A stretch of DNA of 14,297 bases from Gammaproteobacteria bacterium. GTDB taxonomy: Bacteria; Pseudomonadota; Gammaproteobacteria; Pseudomonadales; GM7GCV1. Numbering within the stretch: the stretch's first letter is position 1; each line of letters starts with the position of its first letter. The DNA lies in the NCBI GenBank assembly GCA_030830945.1, contig JAURLY010000116.1, forward strand, positions 1-14,297. The letters run 5' to 3'. Below are positions 6,697 to 13,498 of this stretch, in pieces. The translations under genes and the position numbers were made by a program. The notes beneath the pieces were generated by a model. That model worked only from the letters and a program-made list of their open reading frames with translations. It ran no database searches and was not told the origin of the DNA.

Positions 6697-7407
6697 ATGC
6701 GCATCAAAACCCTGTTAACACTTGGCCGTATCAGTAATTTGCCTACCGTATGGATGAATGCCATCGCGGCCATTGCTCTTGCGTCCGTAGCTGCCGGCAT
6801 AGAGGTTGGTACGCTGCAGGTATTGACCATACTTTTTGGACTGTCCTGTTTATACGCAGGGGGTATGAGTTTTAATGATTATTGCGATCGGCATTGGGAT
6901 TTAAAAAACCAGCCTTTCCGACCAATTCCGGCAGGCAAGATCAGCGCACAAAAAGTTTTGGTGATGAGCATCGGCCTGTTTATTCTGGGTTTGGCGTTTC
7001 TTTTCCAGACGGCGGCTAGCTTCGCTGCCGCCATCGGCTTGCTATCCCTTATCGTCGCTTACGACATTCTGCACAAACAGTTCGCCTCCAGTGTGCTGTT
7101 AATGGCATCAACCCGGCTAGGTGTTTATATCGTCGCCGCATTCGCCATTAGCTCATCACCACCCTCTGCTGTTTTTATCCTTGCCTTCATTCAGGCGGCT
7201 TACACCCTGGCAGTTACGCTGGTAGCCCGCTATGAAAACAAGCTGGGATTCCGTTTTAGCTATCCTCTTATTCCCCGGTTGCTGGCCGGCATGGGCATTA
7301 TTGACGGCATCGTGCTGGGCTTTTTACTCTCGCCAATATGGATTTTGGCTGGTGTTGTCACAACGGCACTCACCCGTTTTTTCCAGCTATATGTCAGGGG
7401 TGATTAA
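6697..7407 (+). CDS. eboC: EboC, UbiA-family membrane prenyltransferase
   Basis: A 236-residue integral membrane protein with about seven hydrophobic helices. The first Asp-rich motif of UbiA prenyltransferases is intact: NDYCDRHWD at 60-68, with RPIPAG at 75-80. These residues bind prenyl diphosphate through magnesium. The position of the second Asp-rich motif carries YDILHKQ (122-128) with an Arg at 140, lacking a canonical DxxxD, and the protein is shorter than the 280-300 residues usual for UbiA or COQ2. It would attach a prenyl group to an ebo intermediate at the inner membrane, but donor and acceptor are unknown. The start ATG 6697 lies 4 nt after eboF. It is the last gene of the operon here, where some other ebo operons place it earlier. 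A hairpin follows 17 nt after the stop. Confidence 0.83.
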   Translation: MRIKTLLTLGRISNLPTVWMNAIAAIALASVAAGIEVGTLQVLTILFGLSCLYAGGMSFNDYCDRHWDLKNQPFRPIPAGKISAQKVLVMSIGLFILGLAFLFQTAASFAAAIGLLSLIVAYDILHKQFASSVLLMASTRLGVYIVAAFAISSSPPSAVFILAFIQAAYTLAVTLVARYENKLGFRFSYPLIPRLLAGMGIIDGIVLGFLLSPIWILAGVVTTALTRFFQLYVRGD

Positions 7408-7424
7408 CCAGTGCAGAAATAATT

Positions 7425-7455
7425 TGGCCTCGACAGATTTTATCTGCCGAGGCCA
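7425..7455. terminator. Strong hairpin ending the ebo operon, shared with the convergent gene
   Basis: The arms TGGCCTCG (7425-7432) and CGAGGCCA (7448-7455) pair perfectly. After one A-C mismatch, CAGAT (7434-7438) pairs with ATCTG (7442-7446) around a TTT loop. That is 13 base pairs in all. The plus side lacks a U-tract (TCTCAGG follows); the minus side continues AAATTATTTC, moderately U-rich. It lies between the convergent stops of eboC and the FAH-family gene and probably terminates both. Confidence 0.7.
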
Positions 7456-7489
7456 TCTCAGGTACTCAATTTCCTTCTAAACCTGTTCG

Positions 7490-8644
7490 CTACTTAAGCA
7501 ATCCACGAGATGCCAGATTCTTGATAAGTTCACCAAGGCCGAAAGTCCATGGGGGCGCTTCCGCAGAGGTTGTTACCTGATTGGCAAGAATGCCAAGTTT
7601 TTCTGTTGAAATTTGAACTAAGTCGCCCACCTCATGGGTAAAGCCACGACCCTCTGTACCCCGGTCCTGGGTTGGTGCAAACAGGGTACCCAAAAAGATA
7701 ACAAAGCCATCTGGGTATTGGTGCTCACTTAACGCCTGGCCAACCAGATTCAGTGGGTCACGACTGATTTCGGCCATGGAGCTTTCGCCTTCCATACGGA
7801 AACCGTCAGTGCCGGTAACTTCAAGTTTTACAATCGCCTGGCGAATGTCATCCATGGTAAAAGTGTCATCGAACATCCGGATGAATGGCCCAAGGCTACA
7901 AGAGGCATTGTTGTCTTTGGCTTTACCCAGGAGCAGCGCACTTCGTCCTTCAATATCCCTCAAATTGACGTCATTACCCAAGACTGCGCCAACAGGCTCT
8001 CCCTGACCGTTACAGACAATGGCAACTTCCGGTTCCGGGTTGTTCCAATTTGAGTCAGACCGCACACCGATGTAGTCGCCCCAGCCAACCGAGGAAAGTG
8101 CAGGTCCTTTGGTAAAAATTTCAGCATAAGGCCCAATAGCGACTTCCAGATACTGCGACCAAAGACCTTCAGCAATGAGTATTTCTTTTAAGGCCTCTGC
8201 TTCCGATGAACCTGGGACAACAGCACGGATTTCTGTACCAATCTTTTCTTGTAACAGGTTTCTGATTTCGTGAGCCTTCTCGGCATCGCCACGTGCTCGC
8301 TCTTCGATCACACGCTCTACGGCTGACGTAGCAAAGGTAACTCCAGACGCTTTGATAACCTGGAGGTCTATCGGCGCCAACAATTTCGGTGAAGTTTGCT
8401 GCTCCCAGGAATGCTTGATATCCAGATCCTGGAAAACGCCCTTGTTATCGCCGGAGATGTCTCCGCCCCAGGATTGAAGCAACGCTGAAACCGTTGGTGC
8501 AGAATTGGATACATCGATAACCCGACCGCCACGAATCACGACAGGGGTTGGCCCCTGACCAAAATCGAGACGTCCTACCAGAGTAGCCTCTTGCCAATCT
8601 TTCGGTAGTGATTCAAGGATAGATGGTGCAGCGTTCATATTCAT
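7490..8644 (-). CDS. FAH-fold dehydratase, 2-keto-3-deoxy-sugar-acid (XylX/AraX-like)
   Basis: A 384-residue fumarylacetoacetate hydrolase-family protein. The magnesium site is seen as Glu204 and Glu206 in NNPEPEVAIV and Asp225 in VLGNDVN. The signature EGRSALLLGKAKDNNASCSLGPFIRMFD (from residue 232) closely resembles that of the 2-keto-3-deoxy-pentonate dehydratases of the oxidative xylose and arabinose pathways (Caulobacter XylX type), and the length near 385 fits that subgroup rather than the ~280-residue FAH proteins. The expected reaction is loss of water from 2-keto-3-deoxy-xylonate or arabinonate to an alpha-ketoglutarate semialdehyde; which sugar acid is not decidable. It has no signal peptide and acts in the cytoplasm. 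GAGGGA lies 12 nt upstream of ATG 8642-8644; a second ATG two codons in is possible. It diverges from a Tat-exported oxidoreductase. No other pathway enzyme is nearby on its strand. Confidence 0.82.
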   Translation of the reverse strand: MNMNAAPSILESLPKDWQEATLVGRLDFGQGPTPVVIRGGRVIDVSNSAPTVSALLQSWGGDISGDNKGVFQDLDIKHSWEQQTSPKLLAPIDLQVIKASGVTFATSAVERVIEERARGDAEKAHEIRNLLQEKIGTEIRAVVPGSSEAEALKEILIAEGLWSQYLEVAIGPYAEIFTKGPALSSVGWGDYIGVRSDSNWNNPEPEVAIVCNGQGEPVGAVLGNDVNLRDIEGRSALLLGKAKDNNASCSLGPFIRMFDDTFTMDDIRQAIVKLEVTGTDGFRMEGESSMAEISRDPLNLVGQALSEHQYPDGFVIFLGTLFAPTQDRGTEGRGFTHEVGDLVQISTEKLGILANQVTTSAEAPPWTFGLGELIKNLASRGLLK

Positions 8645-8670
8645 TTGAAAGTGGTGTCCCTCATTTGGCT

Positions 8671-8706
8671 TTTCATAAGCAGAATTTCATTTTTATAAGC
8701 AGCATT
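8671..8706. repeat. Two 16-bp direct repeats with 20-bp periodicity in a divergent promoter region
   Basis: TTTCATAAGCAGAATT at 8671-8686 and TTTTATAAGCAGCATT at 8691-8706 agree at 14 of 16 positions and are offset by exactly 20 bp, about two helical turns. Nearby lie a GCATTATGC palindrome (8702-8710) and ATGTACAT (8720-8727). The location, 27-83 nt upstream of the FAH-family gene and 77-133 nt upstream of the oxidoreductase, fits an operator shared by both. No regulator gene is adjacent, so the binding protein is unknown. Confidence 0.4.
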
Positions 8707-8803
8707 ATGCTTTAAATGCATGTACATTATATCTAATATCTATGCTCGCTAGAGTGCGACAGCATTCAAACTTATAAAAAAATCACAGAAACCGGGGGAA
8801 CTT

Positions 8804-9907
8804 ATGTCTGACTCTATCTCACGAAGGAACTTTATCGCGGGAACGGTAGCGGCTGGAGCCGCATCTATGGTGGGCGCTGCAAACGCCCAGGAAACACATA
8901 CAGTCAATCGAAAATTGCGTATCGGGGTTATCGGTGTCTCCAGACAGTCATTTATGACTTATAGCTGGTCTGACATTATCGAAGCGACCAAGCCAGGGTC
9001 ACCACGGGGGAATTTCGGAATGCCTTTCTTGGGTATGGAGCTAACCCATGTTTGGGACCCTGACGCAGAAGCGGCAAGAAATTTTGCCGAACGATTGGAT
9101 ATGGTCCACGTTAAGAATTTTGATGACATGCTGGGACATATCGATGGGCTGATCTTCGCCGGGATGATAGATACTCCTTACATGAAAACACTTGCCAAAC
9201 CCTATCTGGAAGCAGGTGTCCCAACTTATCTGACCCGCCCATTTGCCTATTCTCTTCGCGATATCGACGAAATTCTTGAGTCCGCCGCCAAAGGTGGTGC
9301 CCCTATCATTGCTACCGCCAAGTATGAGCATTACCGGGAAATTTCCGCCCTGAGAAACAAGCTGCCAAATGTTGGAACTATTCGATCATTGCAAGCCGTA
9401 GGCAACACCGTCGATTTCCCGATGCACTTCCACATCCAGTTTATGATGCTGAAGATTCTTGGTTATGACGTGGACGAGGTTTCACTGTTTTATGATCACG
9501 AAACACGTGCAAACTATGTGCATGAGACTTACCTGTATCCGGGCAATGGCGATGATCAACAACCATTCGTCTGTACCATCGACGGTTCCAGAATCCCAGA
9601 CTCATTCCATATCAATGTTTATGGGGATAAGGGCAACGCGAGCGTCAGCATGGAACGCGGCTACGATACCTGGCAGGAAGATCTGCTTCACAGGTATGCT
9701 CCGCAGGTTATGGACATGCAGAAAACGTTCTACAACAAAGAGAATTTTGAACCTTACGACATTGTCCGCAAGAAAACCGAGATTTACCTGACCGCTTTCT
9801 ACTCCAGACTGGAGCGTGGTGGCGCACCGGTAAAAGTAGGTACCGTACCGGCTGACTGGCGAGTTCAAACACCTAACATTGATACCAATGCCACGATAGA
9901 CGTCTAA
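8804..9907 (+). CDS. Tat-exported Gfo/Idh/MocA-family protein
   Basis: A 367-residue protein that begins with a Tat signal peptide: SRRNFIAG at 6-13, a hydrophobic AGTVAAGAASMVG stretch and a probable cut after ANA at 28. A Rossmann domain follows (KLRIGVIGVSRQSF, 37-50; THVWDPDAEAARNFAERL, 81-98) and then a Gfo/Idh/MocA C-terminal domain. The nucleotide loop reads GVIGVSRQ rather than the common GxGxxG/A, and the usual EKP with its catalytic Lys is TRP at 144-146. YEHYRE (174-179) and DFPMHFHIQFM (204-214) mark the active-site side. The Tat route would allow export with cofactor already bound, as in the periplasmic glucose-fructose oxidoreductase of Zymomonas. The loss of the EKP Lys leaves open whether it is an oxidoreductase, a lyase or a non-catalytic binding protein. 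GGGGGA (8794-8799) precedes ATG 8804 by 4 nt. A TATAAA at 8773-8778 could be its -10. Confidence 0.83.
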   Translation: MSDSISRRNFIAGTVAAGAASMVGAANAQETHTVNRKLRIGVIGVSRQSFMTYSWSDIIEATKPGSPRGNFGMPFLGMELTHVWDPDAEAARNFAERLDMVHVKNFDDMLGHIDGLIFAGMIDTPYMKTLAKPYLEAGVPTYLTRPFAYSLRDIDEILESAAKGGAPIIATAKYEHYREISALRNKLPNVGTIRSLQAVGNTVDFPMHFHIQFMMLKILGYDVDEVSLFYDHETRANYVHETYLYPGNGDDQQPFVCTIDGSRIPDSFHINVYGDKGNASVSMERGYDTWQEDLLHRYAPQVMDMQKTFYNKENFEPYDIVRKKTEIYLTAFYSRLERGGAPVKVGTVPADWRVQTPNIDTNATIDV

Positions 9908-9921
9908 CAAATAGCGTCCAC

Positions 9922-9956
9922 AAAAAAGGGTAGACATCTCGTCTACCCTTTTTTTT
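9922..9956. terminator. Bidirectional rho-independent terminator
   Basis: A perfect 8-bp stem GGGTAGAC / GTCTACCC (9928-9935 and 9941-9948) with loop ATCTC is flanked by A6 on the left and T8 on the right. Each strand therefore reads a hairpin followed by a U-tract. It ends the Tat oxidoreductase transcript 14 nt after its stop and also the tandem epimerase transcript arriving on the minus strand. Confidence 0.93.
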
Positions 9957-10002
9957 AGCCGTTAAATGCGGCTACCTAAGCATAACTAAATTCAGCAAAA
10001 CC

Positions 10003-11049
10003 TTAACTGTAGATAGTCACACCAAGGCGTTGCGCTGTCTCTTCAATGAACTGTTTCCCCATGGGGTACTGATCCGGACCTTCATAGTTACCCCGATTAA
10101 GAAATTCCATCATCAACGGACGAGGAGATTCCAAACGGCTTAGGTGGGTAAGGTAAACTTCGTAGTCCATTTCACCCTGCCCCGGAACAACCCACTCCAT
10201 ACCGGGCAGCATTCCTGACCAGCGAATATCCTTGGCATGGGCATACATGATGTCTTCACCAAGCATTTCAAAACACTGATTTATCAGTTCCGTGTTGCGG
10301 AAAAGCGTGCTGGCATTCACCATGTTGGTCGGATCCAGAGTCACCTTTATGCGCTCACTTCCAACATCTTCACGTAACTGCAGATGTGCGGCCGGCGAAT
10401 TCATGTTGTTATTATTAATCGCTTCTACGGCCAGATTAACATTACTGCCGGCCGAATCTGCTATAACCTGTTTGAGGGCATCAACTGCCATCTGCCATGT
10501 TTCAGTCGTCCAGTTTCTGGGGTCTGCGTCATTGGGCTTGCCGTATGCACGACTGCCCGTGTGAATCAGAACAAAATCCATATCCATTTGCTCTGCCATC
10601 TCAATGGCCGTCAAATAATCACGATGAACGCGTGCGCGAATATGCGGATCAGGATGTATGATGTTCTCCCAAACGTGGACGGTATAAAACCAAAGATCCT
10701 GCCTGTCGAGCTCCGCCTTAAGCTCACGAGCCCCAGAGTCGGACATCAGACTCCAGGTGGCATAACGCGCTTCAGCTGCCGTGAAACCATTCGCCCTGAT
10801 TTGCCCAACTTGTTCGACAGGATTGGCTCCATTGGTGTTACTGAGACGGTCACCCGCACTACACAAACGTATAGGTGTTGAGCCCGGCGTAAGATTGCGA
10901 GTGACATCAGCGGGTGGACTCCACTGGGTCAAGTGGTCACCCTCAACAAACGGCAATGACCACGAATGGGCCGTAGACGCTACCGCTCCTGCCATCAGGC
11001 CCGTTGAGCCTGCAGCCAGAAGCTTTCTGCGAGATATATTCTTGCTCAT
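10003..11049 (-). CDS. Tat-exported sugar isomerase/epimerase-like TIM-barrel protein (downstream paralogue)
   Basis: A 348-residue protein with a Tat signal (SRRKLLAAG at 6-14, hydrophobic stretch to about residue 28, probable cut near AHS) and an AP-endonuclease-2/xylose-isomerase-like TIM barrel. Metal-ligand candidates appear at the usual strand ends: Glu209 in LAVEAINNN, Asp239 in VTLDPTN, His271 in AHAKDI and Glu315 in LMMEFLNRG, so the barrel looks catalytically competent. The periplasm is the expected location, which excludes ordinary sugar-phosphate metabolism. A role on free sugars or keto-glycosides is plausible. It is strongly similar throughout to the gene immediately upstream (11073-12122), roughly four of five residues by eye. 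RBS AGGGGA precedes ATG 11047-11049. Only 23 nt separate it from the upstream paralogue, so they are one transcript ending at the 9922-9956 terminator. Confidence 0.85.
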   Translation of the reverse strand: MSKNISRRKLLAAGSTGLMAGAVASTAHSWSLPFVEGDHLTQWSPPADVTRNLTPGSTPIRLCSAGDRLSNTNGANPVEQVGQIRANGFTAAEARYATWSLMSDSGARELKAELDRQDLWFYTVHVWENIIHPDPHIRARVHRDYLTAIEMAEQMDMDFVLIHTGSRAYGKPNDADPRNWTTETWQMAVDALKQVIADSAGSNVNLAVEAINNNNMNSPAAHLQLREDVGSERIKVTLDPTNMVNASTLFRNTELINQCFEMLGEDIMYAHAKDIRWSGMLPGMEWVVPGQGEMDYEVYLTHLSRLESPRPLMMEFLNRGNYEGPDQYPMGKQFIEETAQRLGVTIYS

Positions 11050-11072
11050 TTCATTCCCCTGTACTTTATATA

Positions 11073-12122
11073 TCAGCTGTAAATAGTTACGCCCAGACGA
11101 GCAGCTGTCTCTTCAATGAAGTGCTTGGCCTGTACATACTGGTCAGCGCCTTTGTAGCCTCGACCGCGGTTGAGGAACTCCATCATCAGTGGACGTGTAT
11201 ATTCCATGCGGCTGAGGTGTGTTAAATAGACTTCATAGTCCATTTCACCCTGTCCTGGAATTACCCATTCCATCCCAGGCAACATGCCACTCCACTTAAT
11301 ATCCTTGGCGTGGGCATACAAAATATCTTCGCCCAGCGTTTCGAAACATTCATTGAGCAGTTCGGTACTGCGGAAAAGCGTGCTGGCATTCACCATGTTG
11401 GTCGGGTCGAGCGTTACCTTCAGGCGCTCATCTCCCACGTCTTCTCTCAGCTGCGCATGCGCCGCTGGTGAATTCAGGTGGTTTGAGTTAATCGCCTCTG
11501 CGGCCAGCTGGACCCTGCTGCCTGCCGTGTCTGCCAAGACCTGCTTAAGGGCATCAACGGTCATCTGCCAGGTTTCACTGGTCCAGTTGCGGGGATCGGC
11601 ATAGCTGGGCTTGCCGTAACCACGACTGCCACTGTGGACAAGGATGAAATCAATATCCATCTGTTCCGCCATTTCAATCGCCGCCAGATAATTGCGGTGT
11701 GTCTGGGCACGGATTTCTGGATCCGGATGAATAATGTTGTCCCAAACATGAACGTTGTAGAACCAAAGATCCTGCCGTCGCAGCTCTTCTTTGAGTTCGC
11801 GAGCTTCCGAGTCTGTCATCAGACGCCAGTTGCTAAAAAATGTCTCAGCCGCGGTGTAACCCTTGCTTCGAATATATGAAACTTGTTCTACTGGGTTATT
11901 CCCGTTTGTATTGCTCAGTTGGTAACCGGCACTACTCAGGCGAATGGGTGTGGATCCGGGAGTCAGATTACGCGTGACATCGGCAGGCGGACTCCACTGA
12001 GTCAAGTGATCGCCGCCAACAAATGGCAATGACCAGGAATGAGCACTTGAAGCAGCGGCTCCGGCCATCAAGCCAGTGGTTCCGGCAGCTAAAAGTTTTC
12101 TACGAGATATTTTCTTATTCAA
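11073..12122 (-). CDS. Tat-exported sugar isomerase/epimerase-like TIM-barrel protein (upstream paralogue)
   Basis: A 349-residue tandem paralogue of the 10003-11049 product, with the same Tat signal (SRRKLLAAG at 6-14), the same barrel and the same ligand set (Glu in LAAEAINSN, Asp in VTLDPTN, His in AHAKDI, Glu in LMMEFLNRG). Differences cluster in residues 65-135 and near the C-terminus, where RGRGYKGADQYVQAKH replaces RGNYEGPDQYPMGKQ with one extra residue. That suggests the copies may differ in substrate-facing loops. The start is TTG 12120-12122: GAGGGGGA lies 8 nt upstream, and the next in-frame Met (residue 19) would destroy the Tat motif. It leads the two-gene minus-strand transcript. 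No clean promoter was identified in the AT-rich region upstream. Confidence 0.85.
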   Translation of the reverse strand: MNKKISRRKLLAAGTTGLMAGAAASSAHSWSLPFVGGDHLTQWSPPADVTRNLTPGSTPIRLSSAGYQLSNTNGNNPVEQVSYIRSKGYTAAETFFSNWRLMTDSEARELKEELRRQDLWFYNVHVWDNIIHPDPEIRAQTHRNYLAAIEMAEQMDIDFILVHSGSRGYGKPSYADPRNWTSETWQMTVDALKQVLADTAGSRVQLAAEAINSNHLNSPAAHAQLREDVGDERLKVTLDPTNMVNASTLFRSTELLNECFETLGEDILYAHAKDIKWSGMLPGMEWVIPGQGEMDYEVYLTHLSRMEYTRPLMMEFLNRGRGYKGADQYVQAKHFIEETAARLGVTIYS

Positions 12123-12262
12123 TTTAGGTCCCCCTCACTATTTATTTTTTACCTAGGTTAGCAAGAATGCCTCATCACATAAGTGTAGACAATTAAAAAT
12201 ATATAATATGCAATGCCGCTGCATGAATTGCTCCTCTTATGGGCTTTTCTGCTCACTAATAA

Positions 12263-12288
12263 TTAGCTGGACCAGCTTACCCAGCTAA
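12263..12288. promoter_or_regulatory. Inverted repeat in the divergent intergenic region, possible operator
   Basis: TTAGCTGG (12263-12270) and CCAGCTAA (12281-12288) form an 8-bp inverted repeat with a 10-nt spacer that itself contains another CCAGCT (12272-12277). The three AGCTGG half-sites lie midway between the tandem Tat genes and the AEC permease. No U-tract follows, so a terminator is unlikely. It may be an operator or a leader hairpin. Apart from this, the 12123-12383 gap shows only AT-rich sequence without a clear gene. Confidence 0.3.
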
Positions 12289-12383
12289 CAAAGTATCTCG
12301 TTCCAGCGAGCTATGTTTCTCGTTATTGACGACTGCATTCGCCGCTTATATCTCTCATTAATAAAAATCCAAATAACCTATAA

Positions 12384-13379
12384 ATGCTGGCATTAATTTT
12401 TTCACTCATACTGGTTATTAGCGCACTGGCTTTGGGCTACAGCCTTCGTCGGCTTTGTATTTCAGGACGAATACATTTACCCATTGAAATCGCTATCCTC
12501 AGGATAACCCTGCAGAAGTTCGCACTCTTGTGCTTTATGCCAATCGCCCTGGTTGGCGCATTCTGGATCGTTTCTTTCAATGATATACGCGTAGCATGGC
12601 TTCCAATAGTTGGCTTGGCGGCACTTCTATCAGGCGGGTGTATTGCATTTGTTTTTGCCAAACTATTTGGAATGGGTCGTGAACAAACCGGGGTTATGTT
12701 TACCAGTGGTTTAATCACGAATCTTGGGGCCCTTGGATCACTTTTTAGTTTTATGTTTCTGGGAGAGGCAGGGTTTGCTCTGGTCGCCCTATACAAGATG
12801 CTGGAAGAGCTCTGCTACTACATGATTGGGTTCCCGGTAGCTCGATACTTTGGCCACGGTGGTATCGATGAACGAATAACACCTAAACAACGTCTGACGG
12901 GTGTTTTTAAAGATCCCTTTGTTATTGTTGTTTTCACTTCTGTGACCATTGGCTTTGCCCTGAATATAGCCGGTGTATCCAGACCAGATCTCATAGAAAC
13001 CCTGATCGCCGTGATAGTTCCTGCCGGGACATTCCTGATGATTTTTTCCATTGGTCTGGGCATGCGCTTTTCCAGCGTAGGAAAATTCCTAAAGCCCTGT
13101 ATGGCTATATGTGCGACAAAGTTCGTCTTTGTACCGCTTATCGCCTGTACCCTGGCGTATTTGCTTAACCTACACGAGATTGCCGATGGCTTGCCGTTTA
13201 TGGTGGTCGTAATCTGTAGCACCATGCCATTAGGTTTTAACGCATTGGTAGCAGCATCTATTTTCAAACTGGATCTGGAACTGGCCAACAGCTTGTGGCT
13301 GATTTCCACTGGCTTACTACTGCTCGTTATTCCCTGGCTTTACTTTGCCCTTCAATACTTACAATTAGTTTTGTCCTAA
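12384..13379 (+). CDS. AEC-family permease (auxin efflux carrier family)
   Basis: A 331-residue integral membrane protein with about ten hydrophobic helices, matching the AEC family fold in length and arrangement. A first bundle covers residues 1-150 (start MLALIFSLILVISALALGYSLRR, the conserved-looking TSGLITNLGALGSLFSFMFLGEAGFA), then a polar central loop (RYFGHGGIDERITPKQRL) and a KDPFVIVVFTSVTIGF start of the second bundle. VPAGTFLMIFSIGLGMRF and CSTMPLGFNALVAASIF lie in the second bundle. AEC proteins move organic acids, keto acids or amino acid derivatives across the inner membrane. A 2-keto-sugar acid or dicarboxylate would fit the neighbouring catabolic genes, but this is only context. 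ATG 12384 has no recognisable Shine-Dalgarno sequence (AACCTATAA precedes), so it may be leaderless or weakly translated. A modest hairpin follows the stop. Confidence 0.82.
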   Translation: MLALIFSLILVISALALGYSLRRLCISGRIHLPIEIAILRITLQKFALLCFMPIALVGAFWIVSFNDIRVAWLPIVGLAALLSGGCIAFVFAKLFGMGREQTGVMFTSGLITNLGALGSLFSFMFLGEAGFALVALYKMLEELCYYMIGFPVARYFGHGGIDERITPKQRLTGVFKDPFVIVVFTSVTIGFALNIAGVSRPDLIETLIAVIVPAGTFLMIFSIGLGMRFSSVGKFLKPCMAICATKFVFVPLIACTLAYLLNLHEIADGLPFMVVVICSTMPLGFNALVAASIFKLDLELANSLWLISTGLLLLVIPWLYFALQYLQLVLS

Positions 13380-13387
13380 TAAACAGA

Positions 13388-13418
13388 ATGCCTCTTATGC
13401 GGCATCCGTTTTAATTTT
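13388..13418 (+). terminator. Weak terminator after the AEC permease
   Basis: ATGCC (13388-13392) pairs with GGCAT (13401-13405) over an 8-nt loop, 8 nt after the permease stop, followed by CCGTTTTAATTTT. The stem is only 5 bp, but the U-rich tail and position support a weak intrinsic terminator. Confidence 0.45.
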
Positions 13419-13498
13419 CATAATCTTGAATCCAAAGGCATATCTTGGGTCGTCTAAATAAAAAATCGCTAACCATAAATATTTAGGAACCTGCACTC

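Noticed and set aside
10384..10881. 165-codon plus-strand ORF
   Set aside because: It is antisense to the downstream Tat epimerase, whose signal peptide and metal ligands establish the minus strand as coding.
12151..12158. ACCTAGGT palindrome upstream of the tandem Tat genes
   Set aside because: An 8-bp palindrome without repeats or promoter context can occur by chance.
12818..13309. 163-codon minus-strand ORF
   Set aside because: It is antisense to the AEC permease. Its Lys/Arg/Thr/Ile-rich composition is the mirror of membrane-helix codons.
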